Below are positions 8,469 to 16,929 of a DNA stretch of 63,229 bases, in pieces. The stretch comes from Nocardiopsis sp. FR4 (lineage in GTDB: Bacteria > Actinomycetota > Actinomycetes > Streptosporangiales > Streptosporangiaceae). The notes beneath the pieces were generated by a model that had not been told where the DNA came from, searched no databases, and worked only from the letters and a program-made list of their open reading frames with translations. The position numbers were made by a program, and so were the translations under genes. Where the stretch lies: NCBI RefSeq assembly GCF_009830945.1, contig NZ_ML776454.1, forward strand, positions 1 to 63,229. Direction: 5' to 3'. Each line of letters opens with the position of its first letter. The stretch's first letter is position 1.

Positions 8469-9404
8469 ATGCGACTCGCCACCTACGAACACGGCGGACG
8501 GCGCCGGTGCGGCATCGTGGAGGGCGGGGAGGTCCGCCCCCTCCCCGAGGGCACCGACCTGCTCGACCTCGTGCGCGGCGCCCCCGTCCCGGCCGCGGGG
8601 ACGCCCGTGCCCCTGGCCGAGGTGCGGCTGCTCCCGCCGCTGGAACCGCCCTCGGTCCGCGACTTCGTCACCTTCGAGGAGCACGTGGAGGGGGTGCGGC
8701 GCAGCGTCAGCGGCGCCGAGGGGGTGCCGGAGGCCTGGTACGACGCTCCCACCTTCTACTTCACCAACCCGGCGTCCCTGGTGGGGGCGCACGACGACGT
8801 CCCGGTCCCGCCCGGCTGCACGGCCCTGGACTTCGAGTTGGAGGTGGCCGCGGTGGTCGGCCGCCCGGGCCGCGACCTGTCCCCCGAGCGGGCGCGCGAC
8901 CACGTCTTCGGGTACACGGTGTTCAACGACTGGTCCGCGCGCGACCTCCAGTCACGGGAGATGCGGGTCGGACTGGGCCCCTGCAAGGGCAAGGACGCGG
9001 CCGCCACCCTGGGGCCCTGGCTGGTCACCGCCGACGAGCTGGAGCCCCACCGCGACGACGAGGGGTTCCTGCGACTGGCGCTGACCGCCGAGGTCAACGG
9101 CGAGGTGGTGGGCAGCGACCTGCTGTCCAACATGAGCTGGACCTTCGAGGAGATGCTCGCCCACGCCTCGCGGGGAACGGTGCTGCGGCCGGGCGACGTG
9201 CTGGGTTCGGGTACCTGCGGCAACGGCGGCTGCCTGGCCGAGCTGTGGGGGCGGCGCGGGCGCCAGGACCCGCCCCCGCTCCGGCCGGGCGACACGGTGG
9301 CCCTGACCGTGGAGGGCATCGGCACCGTCGCCAACACCGTCGTGCCCGGCACCGACCCCCTCCCGCTGCCCGGGGCCCGCAGGCGCCCGCGCACCCGGCC
9401 CTGA
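8469..9404 (+). CDS. Fumarylacetoacetate hydrolase family protein (second of two)
   Basis: The product is 311 aa. Like the FAA hydrolase at 3383 it has the core metal motif (DFELEVAAVVG, E-x-E), a following FNDWSARDLQ Asp segment and the GSGTCGNGG oxyanion loop. Its N-terminal part, RDFVTFEEHVEG, resembles the fumarylpyruvate/acylpyruvate hydrolase subgroup more than the hydratase-like ones. It follows the dioxygenase by 12 nt. Two paralogous FAA hydrolases in one operon suggest successive steps, for example isomerisation or decarboxylation and then C-C cleavage. Confidence 0.88.
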   Translation: MRLATYEHGGRRRCGIVEGGEVRPLPEGTDLLDLVRGAPVPAAGTPVPLAEVRLLPPLEPPSVRDFVTFEEHVEGVRRSVSGAEGVPEAWYDAPTFYFTNPASLVGAHDDVPVPPGCTALDFELEVAAVVGRPGRDLSPERARDHVFGYTVFNDWSARDLQSREMRVGLGPCKGKDAAATLGPWLVTADELEPHRDDEGFLRLALTAEVNGEVVGSDLLSNMSWTFEEMLAHASRGTVLRPGDVLGSGTCGNGGCLAELWGRRGRQDPPPLRPGDTVALTVEGIGTVANTVVPGTDPLPLPGARRRPRTRP

Positions 9405-9460
9405 CCCCCTCTCACCGGGCCCCGGGCAACCTTCGCCCGGGGCCTCCCGGAAGGAATCCC

Positions 9461-10219
9461 GTGGAATCCCTGCGAGACAAGGTCGTCGTGGTCACCGGTG
9501 CCGCGCGCGGCCAGGGCGCGGCCATCGCCGCCGCCCTGGCGGCGCGGGGTGCCCGGGTGGTGGGCCTCGACGTGTCGGAACCCGGACAGCCGCCGCGCGC
9601 GGGACTGGTCCACCGCCGCCTGGACGTCACCGACGCGGCGGGCTGGGCGGCGCTGGCCGCGTGGCTGCGCCGGGCGCACGGCCGGGTGGACGGGCTGGTC
9701 AACAACGCGGGCACCACCCTGCGCGACCGTCTGCCCGAGGTGGATCCGGTCGGCTTCGCGCGCGTGTACGCGGTCAACGTCACCGGGCCGCTCCTGGGCA
9801 CGCAGAGCCTGCTGCCGCTGATGGGCGAGGGGGCCTCCATCGTCAACATCGGCTCCGTGGCCGCGGTGACCGGCCACTACCCGGTGGCCTACACGGCGAG
9901 CAAGTGGGCGCTGCGCGGACTGTCGGCGGCGGCCAGCCTGGAGCTCGGCCCACGCGGGATCCGGGTCAACACCGTGCACCCGGGGTTCGTCGAGACCCCG
10001 ATGACGGCCTCCGCACCCGAGACCATGCGGCGGGCCAGCCTCGCGCAGACCCCGTTGGGACGGACCGGAACCGGGGCGGACATCGCCGCCGCGGTCGCGT
10101 TCCTCCTCTCCGACGAGTCCTCCTTCGTCACGGGGGCGGAGATCGCGGTGGACGGCGGTTACAGCGGCCACGGCGGGGCCAAAGCGGTGTCCGACGCGCT
10201 GCGCGGGGCCGCCCTCTGA
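9461..10219 (+). CDS. Short-chain dehydrogenase/reductase
   Basis: The product is 252 aa, classical SDR size. The GTG start has AAGGA at 9451-9455. It has TGAARGQGAAI (Gly-rich NAD(P) motif), NNAG, the catalytic Ser in NIGSVAAVTG, the YTASK catalytic Tyr/Lys pair, and HPGFVETPM. It is the last gene of the catabolic run, 56 nt after the second FAA hydrolase. In aromatic pathways an SDR can oxidise an alcohol or dihydrodiol. The substrate is not readable here. Confidence 0.92.
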   Translation: MESLRDKVVVVTGAARGQGAAIAAALAARGARVVGLDVSEPGQPPRAGLVHRRLDVTDAAGWAALAAWLRRAHGRVDGLVNNAGTTLRDRLPEVDPVGFARVYAVNVTGPLLGTQSLLPLMGEGASIVNIGSVAAVTGHYPVAYTASKWALRGLSAAASLELGPRGIRVNTVHPGFVETPMTASAPETMRRASLAQTPLGRTGTGADIAAAVAFLLSDESSFVTGAEIAVDGGYSGHGGAKAVSDALRGAAL

Positions 10220-10540
10220 CCCGTGCCGGCGGTCCCAGACGCCACAGCGCTCCCGGAAACGCCATGCCCCAGGGAACGAGGCACCACAGAACCGCCAGAC
10301 CCCCTCGCGGTAACGTGCAAGCCAAACAGAGCAGGTGAAGCCATGTGTTTCCTCGGCCCGCCCCTGATTTTCCCAGCGAATTCCTGTAATTTCCGCGGCT
10401 CGGAGGAAACCCGGCCTCGAACGCATACCACGGAATCGGAAGCGCGAAGCGGCTTCCGGTGGAATTCCAGAAGAGCCGTCGGATTCGATCCCGGCGTCAA
10501 CGCGGTGGAGCGTCCGCACCGTCCTCGTCAGGGTCCGACC
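10220..10540. other. Intergenic stretch, no gene seen
   Basis: About 320 bp follow the SDR gene. The part around 10340-10470 is clearly less GC-rich than the flanks (for example the stretch containing ATTTTCCCAGCGAATTCC). It may hold promoter or terminator functions, but I find no convincing protein or hairpin with a U tract. Confidence 0.4.
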
Positions 10541-10860
10541 ATGGCGGGAGAGGCTTCGGTCGGCCCCGGGGCCGGACAGACCGCCCTGGTCGCGGAAATC
10601 AGCGAGACCGAGCCCGTGGTGGGGCGGTGGCGGACGCGGTTCGGCGCCTCCGCCGCACTCGGAATGCCCGCGCGCGTGACGGTGACCGCGCCCCTCACGG
10701 ACGCCGTGCGCCACGGCGGTCGTCACGGGACTCGGCCCGGCGATCGGCTCGCATCCCGGCTTTCCCGTCCGGTTCGACCGGTACGGACGCTTCCCCGACG
10801 TGCTCCGTCTCGCGCCGGAACCCGACCAGCCGTTTCGGGACCTGACCCGCCCGGTAGGGC
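10541..10860 (+). pseudogene. Decayed 2'-5' RNA ligase superfamily gene
   Basis: The frame from ATG 10541 reads ALVAEISETEPVVGRWR and then MPARVTVTAPLTDAV, which resembles the first His-x-Thr/Val half of 2'-5' RNA ligase-like phosphoesterases. Note that the His of the usual HVTV has become Arg. The homology then moves to the +1 frame around 10720 and continues as FPVRFDRYGRFPDVLRLAPEPDQPFRDLT, typical of the same family, before being lost near 10855. The second HxT half is absent. The combination of a frameshift, a lost motif residue and 3' truncation supports a pseudogene. The family call is from memory of its pattern, not a search. Confidence 0.55.
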
Positions 10861-10901
10861 GAGGCGGCCCGAGGCCCCGCCCTACGGCGGGCGTGCGCAG
10901 G

Positions 10902-11534
10902 TCAGGCGTCGGTGGAGTCCCCGACCTCCAGGCGGGTGTTCTCCGGCTCGGTCAGGTTGGTGACCATCCTGTCGAAGATCGTGGTGCCGACCGGGCTGAG
11001 CAGGGCGTCGTGCACGTCGATGGTCCGCCGGGGGTTGACCTCGCGGACGTAGTCCACGACCTCCCGGGTCTTGCTCCAGGGCGCCACCAGCGGCAGCAGC
11101 AGGGTGTCCACCGGCGCGTCGGGCACGGTCAGGGCGTCGCCGGGGTGGAACAGGGACCCTTCGACCAGGAAGCCGATGTTGCCGACCCGCGGCAGGTCGG
11201 GGTGGATGACGGCGTGGTGCTCGCCGTGGACCCGCACCTCGAACCCGGCCGCGGTGAAGGCGTCGCCGTGCCCCACGACGTGCACACGGCCCGGGAAGGC
11301 GGCCGAGATCCGCTCGGCGACCGCCCGGAGCGTCCACACCTGGAGGGCGGGGTCGACCTCCAGCGCCTCCCGGAGCCGGGCCTCGTCGAAGTGGTCGGGG
11401 TGCTCGTGGGTGATGAGGACGGCCTCGGCGCCGGCGAGTTCGGCCGGATCGCCGAACGCCCCGGGGTCCAGTACCAGGGAGCGGCCGTCCCTCTCCAGGC
11501 GCACGCAGGAGTGGGTGTTCTTGGTCAGCTTCAT
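10902..11534 (-). CDS. Metallo-beta-lactamase-fold hydrolase (UlaG-like)
   Basis: The product is 210 aa from the ATG at 11534, preceded by AGGAGAGAGCCCG. The start MKLTKNTHSCVRLERDG and LVLDPGAF are typical of the L-ascorbate-6-phosphate lactonase-like/ComEC-like small MBL proteins. THEHPDHFDE is the metal-binding HxHxDH, and GHGD, HPGDAL and the late HDA segment supply other ligands. It stands alone and is convergent with the upstream pseudogene. It is probably a cytosolic phosphodiesterase or lactonase, with unknown substrate. An in-frame extension upstream to 11786 lacks family similarity and was not used. Confidence 0.88.
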   Translation of the reverse strand: MKLTKNTHSCVRLERDGRSLVLDPGAFGDPAELAGAEAVLITHEHPDHFDEARLREALEVDPALQVWTLRAVAERISAAFPGRVHVVGHGDAFTAAGFEVRVHGEHHAVIHPDLPRVGNIGFLVEGSLFHPGDALTVPDAPVDTLLLPLVAPWSKTREVVDYVREVNPRRTIDVHDALLSPVGTTIFDRMVTNLTEPENTRLEVGDSTDA

Positions 11535-11893
11535 CGGGCTCTCTCCTGGGTCGGTCGGACGGTCGAGCGGACGGGGCGCGAGGGAGGGTTGACGCTGTGC
11601 AACCGCGATCCTACGATGCATGCACCGTGACGGGACGCTTTCGTCGCGGTGAACGACAACCCCTGGCGTCACGCCCATCCCACGGCACACGACCCCCGTG
11701 CCCGCCCGCACCCCCGGCGAACCACCGGGCCGGGACGGACGGGATCGGGCGGCGACACGCACACCACCCTGCCGGCAGGGCTCCACACCCGTTGCGGAGC
11801 CACCCCCTTCCGGCCCGGAATGTTAACGCTAACAATCTCTCGGGCCGGGAACTCCGCCCCTCCTCCCACCCCCCGAGCCCGAGGAGGCTCCCC
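11535..11893. other. Intergenic region between MBL hydrolase and GH43 gene
   Basis: About 360 bp form a divergent promoter region. It contains the LacI-type palindrome described at 11821 close to the GH43 gene. No other gene is supported. Confidence 0.5.
11821..11834. promoter_or_regulatory. LacI-family operator upstream of GH43 gene
   Basis: TGTTAACGCTAACA is a near-perfect palindrome close to the TGTTAGCGCTAACA type bound by LacI-family repressors of plant-polysaccharide genes in actinomycetes. It ends 59 bp before the start codon of the arabinanase-like gene, a position suited to repression. The repressor gene is not in the window. Confidence 0.55.
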
Positions 11894-12910
11894 ATGACCG
11901 AACACCACCACACCCCCGCCCCGCGCCTGTCCCGCCGCACGTGGCTGGGCGCCGCCCTGGCCACCGGGGCGCTGGCCGCCACCGCGACCGCCGCCGACGC
12001 GGCAGCCCCGCGCGTGGCCGCGGCCGCCGCCTACCCCGGCCCCGGCCACGTGACCGGGGACATCCGGCTGCACGACCCGTCCTTCGTCAAGCGGCCCGAG
12101 GGCGGCTACCTGGTCGCCCACACCGCGAACGAGGTGGGCCTGAAGACCTCGACCGACCGGACCACCTTCCGCAACGCGGGCGTGGCCTTCCCCGGCGGCG
12201 CCCCGTGGACCAGCCCCTACACCGGCGGCGCGCGCAACCTGTGGGCCCCGCACCTGTCCCACCACAAAGGCCGGTACTACCTGTACTACTCCGCCTCGAC
12301 CTTCGGCTCCAACCGCTCGGCCATCTTCCTGGCCACCAGCACCAGCGGAAACTCCGGCACCTGGAACAACGAGGGCCTGGTCATCGAGTCCTTCCCCTCC
12401 AACGACTACAACGCCATCGACCCCCACCTGCAGGTGGACGGCCAGGGCCGCTGGTGGCTGGCGTTCGGCTCGTTCTGGTCGGGGATCAAGATGGTGCGCA
12501 TCGACCCCGCCACCGGCAAGCGCTACGACGGCGCCGTGCACTCGCTCGCGGGCCGCGGCGGCGGCGCCATCGAGGCCCCCACCCTCTTCCAGCGCGGCAA
12601 CTGGTACTACCTGTTCGTGTCCTTCGACCTGTGCTGCCGCGGCGCGGACAGCACCTACCGCATCATGGTCGGCCGCTCCACCAGCATCACCGGCCCCTAC
12701 CGCGACCGGGCCGGAACCCTGATGACCTCGGGCGGCGGCACCGAGATCCTGGCCGGGCACGGAAGCGTCCACGGCCCCGGCCACCAGGACGTCTTCGCCG
12801 ACAGCGACAACGACATCCTGGCCTACCACTACTACGACAACAACGGCACGGCGCTGCTGGGCGTCAACTGGCTGGGCTGGGACTCCGCCGGCTGGCCCTA
12901 CGTGCACTAG
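11894..12910 (+). CDS. Secreted GH43 arabinan endo-1,5-alpha-L-arabinosidase
   Basis: The product is 338 aa with GAGGAGG just upstream of the ATG. The N-terminus RLSRRTWLGAALATGALAA is a twin-arginine signal peptide with a likely AxA cleavage near residue 36-40. The rest is a single five-bladed beta-propeller with the GH43 catalytic set: Asp61 (LHDPSF, general base), Asp176 (AIDPH, pKa modulator) and Glu227 (IEAPTL, general acid). The late HGSVHGPGHQDV supplies the conserved active-site His. It should cleave alpha-1,5-linked arabinan outside the cell. The LacI-type operator suggests induction by arabino-oligosaccharides. No carbohydrate-binding module is present. Confidence 0.9.
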   Translation: MTEHHHTPAPRLSRRTWLGAALATGALAATATAADAAAPRVAAAAAYPGPGHVTGDIRLHDPSFVKRPEGGYLVAHTANEVGLKTSTDRTTFRNAGVAFPGGAPWTSPYTGGARNLWAPHLSHHKGRYYLYYSASTFGSNRSAIFLATSTSGNSGTWNNEGLVIESFPSNDYNAIDPHLQVDGQGRWWLAFGSFWSGIKMVRIDPATGKRYDGAVHSLAGRGGGAIEAPTLFQRGNWYYLFVSFDLCCRGADSTYRIMVGRSTSITGPYRDRAGTLMTSGGGTEILAGHGSVHGPGHQDVFADSDNDILAYHYYDNNGTALLGVNWLGWDSAGWPYVH

Positions 12911-12932
12911 GAACGCGCGCCGGTCGGGGCCG

Positions 12933-14738
12933 CTACCCCGGTTCGGAGGCGTCCTCGACCGGCGTGCCCTCCACCCGCGAACCGGGCGCCCCCCGGCCGG
13001 CGGCGGCCGGGTTGTGCGCCCGCCCCGGCGGCGGGGGGCCGTCCTCCGCGCCCGTGCCCGCCCGGGGGAGGCGCAGGGCCAGCAGGGCGACGTCGTCACC
13101 GGCGGGGCCGATGCGCGCGAGGAGCCCGTCGAGGAAGCCCTCCACGTCGCGGTCGGCCAGGGCCGCGGCGTGGCGGCGCAGGTTGGCCAGGCCCGCGTCG
13201 AGGGAGTGGTCGCGGCTCTCGACCAGGCCGTCGGTGTACATCAGCAGCGTGGACTCCGCGGGTATCTCCTCCCGGACGTCGGGCCAGTCCAGCTCCGCCC
13301 CCAGGGTGCCGCTCAGCCCCAGCAGGGGGCCGTGGCCGTCTTCGAGGTAACGGGCCTGGCCGTCGGAGGTGACGAGCAGCGGCGGCGGGTGCCCGGCGTT
13401 GACCCAGTGCAGGTGCCAGGGGCCGCCCTCGGGTCCCTCCAGCCGGGCGAAGACGGCGGTGGCCATGGGTGCGTCGCTGGTGTGGGTCACGGCCTCGTCG
13501 AGCCTCCGCATGATGAGGCTGGGCGGTTCCTGGCGGTCCCAGGCCAGGGCGCGCAGCATGTTGCGGACCTCGGCCATGTGCGCGGCGGCCTGGAGGTCGT
13601 GGCCGACGACGTCCCCGATGACCATGGCCATGACCCCGTCGCCCAGGAGGAAGGCGTCGTACCAGTCCCCGCCGACCTCGGCCGCCTGCTGCGCGGGCCG
13701 GTAGCGGGCGGCCAGCCGGATGTGGTCGACCCGCGGCAGCGGGGTCAGGAGCTGGCGTTGCAGGGTCTCGGCGACGTGGCGCTGCCGCTCGAAGAGCTGG
13801 AGGCTCTCCATCACCAGTCCGGCGCGGCGGGCGATGTCGCCCAGCACGAGGACCTCGGCGTCTCTGTAGGCGGACCGCTCCCCGCCCCGGGCCACGGTCA
13901 GCGCGCCGAAGAGCTGCCTTCGGGTATGCAACGGCACCACCACCGCGGAGTCCCCGCCCAGGCGGTCGAACAGCGGCCGCTGCGCCCGGACGAGCGGCTC
14001 GTCCGGGTCCCGCGCGTCGAGCGGCACCGGCCGGGCACCGTGCAGGGCGCGGACCAGCGCCGCGCGTGAGTCCTCGGGCAGCGGCGGCAGCGGTCCCGTC
14101 AGGGACGCGTCCGCCCCGGGGTCGTGGACGGCGTGCGCGGCGACGCGCCGCACCTCCCGCGCCCGGTCGTCGGCGACCAGGTCGATCACCGCCCAGTCGC
14201 CCAGTTCCGGCACCAGCAGTCGGACCAGCCTGCCGAGCATCTCGGGCATGTCCACGGTGGAGGTGAGCAGTACGGAGACCTCCGCCACCATGCTCAGCCG
14301 GGCGGTGAGCTCCTCCAGGGCCGCCAGGTGCGCCGCGGTCTGCTCGGCGGCGTCGCGGTGCTTCTTGAAGTTGTGGAAGACGACGACCGCGCCCTCCATG
14401 CGCCCCTCGCACTGGAGCGGGGTGGCCGCCCAGATGATGGGCACCAAACCGCCGTCACCCCGCAGGTAGAACTCACTGCTGCCCTCGGTCGGCTGGCCTC
14501 TGTCGAGGACGGTCAGGACGCGGCACTTCTCCCGGGGGACCTCGGCGCCGTCCGGGCCGCGGTGCAGGAGGTCGTGCAGGTCGCGCCCCAGCATCCGCTC
14601 CGCGGGGCGGCCGACGATCCGCTCCGCCCAGGGGTTGACGGCGCTGAGGCAGCCCTCCGTGTCGATGACGAACATCCCCGCGCCCACGCTGTCGAACACC
14701 GCGCGCAGCAATTCGGCCTCCGGGGATCGGGCATTCAT
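12933..14738 (-). CDS. PAS-GAF-SpoIIE (PP2C-type) serine phosphatase
   Basis: The product is 601 aa from the ATG at 14738 (GGAG 9 nt upstream). Residues 8-120 form a PAS domain (LLRAVFDSVGAGMFVIDTEG) and residues 150-310 a GAF-type sensor. Residues 335-560 are the SpoIIE/PP2C catalytic domain with AEVGGDWYDAF, MVIGDVVGHD and LLMYTDGLVESRD carrying the metal-binding Asp residues. A Pro/Gly-rich tail follows. Such RsbU-like proteins dephosphorylate anti-anti-sigma factors to release alternative sigma factors in response to a small-molecule or redox signal. No anti-sigma partner is adjacent, so the output is unknown. Confidence 0.93.
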   Translation of the reverse strand: MNARSPEAELLRAVFDSVGAGMFVIDTEGCLSAVNPWAERIVGRPAERMLGRDLHDLLHRGPDGAEVPREKCRVLTVLDRGQPTEGSSEFYLRGDGGLVPIIWAATPLQCEGRMEGAVVVFHNFKKHRDAAEQTAAHLAALEELTARLSMVAEVSVLLTSTVDMPEMLGRLVRLLVPELGDWAVIDLVADDRAREVRRVAAHAVHDPGADASLTGPLPPLPEDSRAALVRALHGARPVPLDARDPDEPLVRAQRPLFDRLGGDSAVVVPLHTRRQLFGALTVARGGERSAYRDAEVLVLGDIARRAGLVMESLQLFERQRHVAETLQRQLLTPLPRVDHIRLAARYRPAQQAAEVGGDWYDAFLLGDGVMAMVIGDVVGHDLQAAAHMAEVRNMLRALAWDRQEPPSLIMRRLDEAVTHTSDAPMATAVFARLEGPEGGPWHLHWVNAGHPPPLLVTSDGQARYLEDGHGPLLGLSGTLGAELDWPDVREEIPAESTLLMYTDGLVESRDHSLDAGLANLRRHAAALADRDVEGFLDGLLARIGPAGDDVALLALRLPRAGTGAEDGPPPPGRAHNPAAAGRGAPGSRVEGTPVEDASEPG

Positions 14739-15086
14739 GCGGTCTCCACACCCACAGTCCTCCTGAGACGACCATGACCAGTGCCGTCCAGTCTGACCCA
14801 CCTTCCCGGTTCCGGCAGAGCACCTCTCGTGGCATGATCATGCGGTGAACGGTGCCCAACACCTGCCCGCCGCGCCCCCGCCGGAAACGCGGCCCGGGGC
14901 CCCGCGTGTCAGCGGCTTCCGTACACCAGCGCGGCCGGGGGCGTGCCGTCCGCGGGCGCGCAGGGGACGGGCGTCCCCCGGGCGGTGGTGGGCCGTGACC
15001 GTTCCCTGTGCCCTGGTTCCACCGACGGACCTCCTCCCGGTGATCGTGGCCCTACCCGGGGCCCCGCACAGCGCCTCAGCCAGCCG
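14739..15086. other. Intergenic stretch, no supported gene
   Basis: About 350 bp lie between the phosphatase and the small minus-strand gene at 15087. An open frame from 14845 exists but encodes an Arg/Pro/Ala-rich sequence without a credible ribosome binding site. Nothing recognisable is seen. Confidence 0.4.
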
Positions 15087-15389
15087 CTACCACGACCGGC
15101 CGGGTCCGAGACGGAGACGCTTGAGCGGTCCTTCGGGAAAGAACGCAGTCGACACACCCCCTAGACGCCCATAAGGGCCAGAACGGTAAGTGCCCACAGG
15201 GAAAACCCCACGGAACGGCTCCCAGAGCCATAACCAGAACCAACCGCCCTCCGCCCGGGCCAGGCGGACGTGCTGACTCTGCTTCCCCTTCCTCAGCTCG
15301 ACCACCTGGCCGGGGCGAGGCAGCGCCTTCGGGCCGTTCTCATCCGCCCAGCGGCACAGACGCTTCGCGGCCTCCCTGATTTCACGCAT
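15087..15389 (-). CDS. Small hypothetical protein next to XRE/DUF397 pair
   Basis: The product is 100 aa from an ATG preceded by ATAAGGGGC. The N-terminus MREIREAAKRLCRWADENG is an amphipathic helix. It is followed by a basic stretch (VVELRKGKQSQHVRLAR) and a Trp-rich segment GGWFWLWLWEPFRGVFPVG, then a basic tail. I do not recognise a family. It is divergent from the XRE/DUF5753 gene, and small genes in this position are common partners of such regulator pairs, so a role in that module is possible. Codon use fits the genome up to about residue 75; the tail may be read-through. Confidence 0.5.
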   Translation of the reverse strand: MREIREAAKRLCRWADENGPKALPRPGQVVELRKGKQSQHVRLARAEGGWFWLWLWEPFRGVFPVGTYRSGPYGRLGGVSTAFFPEGPLKRLRLGPGRSW

Positions 15390-15563
15390 GCCCCTTATCT
15401 CCCGAAAAGATATCTAATTCCCTCGTTCAACGGACCGAACTCCGAGGGGCTACAGGAAGATCTTCCGAGAGGAAGGAAAGGCAACCTAGGGCGCCTGGAC
15501 AGGCGAGAACATCGGATAAGTCCGGTTGGCCGTTGTTGATGCTTCGTGGAATTCAGTGGCGTC

Positions 15564-16297
15564 ATGGCGAAGCGCAAGCTCAGGCCGAACGAAAAGGAGT
15601 GGGGAACCGAGTTGGAGGTTCTCCGGACCAAGGCCAACAGGACGCAGAAGTCCGTCGCCGCGGCCGTGCGGTGCTCGGACACGCTGATCTGCGGGTCCGA
15701 GCAGGGAACGCACTGGCCGGGCCGCGACATGGCGGCCAAGCTGGCCAAGGTCCTCCCAAGGGGAACGTCCCTGGTCACCCTCTGGGACAGGCTCAACTCC
15801 AAGAGGTCCTATCCCGACTGGGCATCGGATCTGGTCAAGGCCAACAACTCACTGGGTTCCGCCAGGGACGTCGACGAACTGGTATCCGGCCGGATGGCTC
15901 GGCAGGAGGTCTGGAACCGCGAGGCTCCCCCAGGATGATCCTCATCCTCAACGAAGCGGTGTTGATGTACTGCACCGGTGGACCTCACGTAATGTCAGCT
16001 CAACTCATCCATCTGATGGAAATGGTGGAAATCGATCTCATCAGAGTTCACACCATTTCCATGAAAACCAGGCGGCCACCCTTCACTATGAGTTTCACGC
16101 TTCTCAGCTTCACCGGTGAGGCCGACGCCCTGTACGTGGAGGACGGAGTGACTGGCAGGAGGGTGAACGAAGAGCCAGAGGCCAGCAGGATGGATAGGAT
16201 TTTCAGCGATCTCCTGGCAGTCGCTCTGTCGCCGGAGGAATCCCTCAAGCTCCTCAACCTCCATCGAAGGAAGCACGAAGATGAGTCTCAAGACTGA
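15564..16297 (+). pseudogene. XRE/DUF5753 regulator interrupted by a frameshift
   Basis: The frame from ATG 15564 encodes an XRE helix-turn-helix (ELEVLRTKANRTQKSVAAAV) followed by LVTLWDRLNS, the normal link to DUF5753, and stops at 15936-15938. The homology continues in the next frame from about 15932 as RMILILNEAVLMY, LIHLMEMVEIDLIRVHTI, FTLLSFTGEADALYVED and ALSPEESLKLL, the classic DUF5753 C-terminus, to a stop at 16295-16297. One extra C in the C5 run at 15927-15931 would restore a single 244-aa protein. It is either a recent loss-of-function, a phase-variable tract or a sequencing error. The start could also be GTG 15546. Confidence 0.8.
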
Positions 16298-16682
16298 GCG
16301 GGGGACGTCAACCTACTCCCACGGCAATGGCGGGCAGTGTGTGGAGGCCAGGCGCACGTCTTCCGGAGCCGCTGTCCGAGACACCCAGAACCGTGAGCTG
16401 GCACTTCTGGAAGCCCCCTCCGCCGAGTGGGCCGCCCTCCGGGACACTCAGAACCGTGCCCTGGGCCAGGTAGAGACATCCCGGCTGGAGTGGGGAGCGC
16501 TCCTCTCCGCCGTCAAGGGTGCGGCCAGAGAGAGACGCACAACCACGCCGCACCGTCACCGGTGGCGTGAGCACCGAGGCGATCTCACCCCGGGTCGGCC
16601 ACGACGGGACCGCCGACCATCGCGGCCGGTACGCCGGTCAACCGCCAAAACCATGGGCCCCGTACTCCACGACGCGGGCTGA
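16281..16682 (+). CDS. DUF397 domain protein with internal duplication
   Basis: The product is 133 aa. Its ATG overlaps the end of the DUF5753 frame by 17 nt, the usual coupling of this pair. TSTYSHGNGGQCVEARRTSS and AAVRDTQNRELALLEAPSAEWAAL (written here in parts) are the canonical DUF397 core. It is followed by a second copy of the second half: RDTQNRALGQVETSRLEW then GALLSAVKGAA. A normal DUF397 protein ends near here (about residue 85). The remaining basic tail looks non-conserved and may be read-through. DUF397 proteins act with the adjacent XRE protein in development or stress control in actinomycetes. Confidence 0.75.
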   Translation: MSLKTERGTSTYSHGNGGQCVEARRTSSGAAVRDTQNRELALLEAPSAEWAALRDTQNRALGQVETSRLEWGALLSAVKGAARERRTTTPHRHRWREHRGDLTPGRPRRDRRPSRPVRRSTAKTMGPVLHDAG

Positions 16683-16711
16683 CGGCCCACCCGAGCCCCA
16701 CCCGGAACGCG

Positions 16712-16745
16712 GAGAGGGGCCCACCCGATGGTGGACCCCTCTCCG
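16712..16745 (-). terminator. Terminator downstream of tRNA-Pro
   Basis: GGAGAGGGGCCCACC (16712-16726) pairs with GGTGGACCCCTCTCC (16731-16745), one mismatch in 15, with a 4-nt loop. It lies directly 3' of the tRNA on the minus strand. It may also stop transcription from the DUF397 gene on the other strand. Confidence 0.7.
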
Positions 16746-16761
16746 AACTGCTACTTCTCTG

Positions 16762-16835
16762 TCGGGACGGCGGGATTTGAACCCACGACCCCTTGACCCC
16801 CAGTCAAGTGCGCTGCCAAACTGCGCTACGTCCCG
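16762..16835 (-). tRNA. tRNA-Pro (anticodon GGG)
   Basis: On the minus strand a 74-nt cloverleaf can be drawn. The acceptor stem CGGGACG/CGTCCCG has discriminator A. The D-arm is TAGCGCAGTTTGGCAGCGCA, the anticodon stem is CTTGA/TCAAG around the loop CTGGGGG (anticodon GGG), and the T-arm contains GGGTTCAAATCCC. CCA is not encoded. Anticodon GGG reads CCC and CCU proline codons. Confidence 0.95.
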
Positions 16836-16929
16836 GTCGCTGGGCGAGCGCCCCCGGGGCGTCGCCAACAGGTAAAACTGTAGCGCATCCGGCGGGGCGC
16901 TCGAACCGCCCCGGAGGGGCCCGGGCGGG

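Noticed and set aside
14845..15174. 109-aa open frame from a GTG
   Set aside because: No ribosome binding site, biased composition and no family similarity. It also runs into the minus-strand small gene.
15927..15931. Programmed ribosomal frameshift at the C5 run
   Set aside because: No slippery heptamer or downstream pseudoknot is evident, and one missing base explains it more simply.
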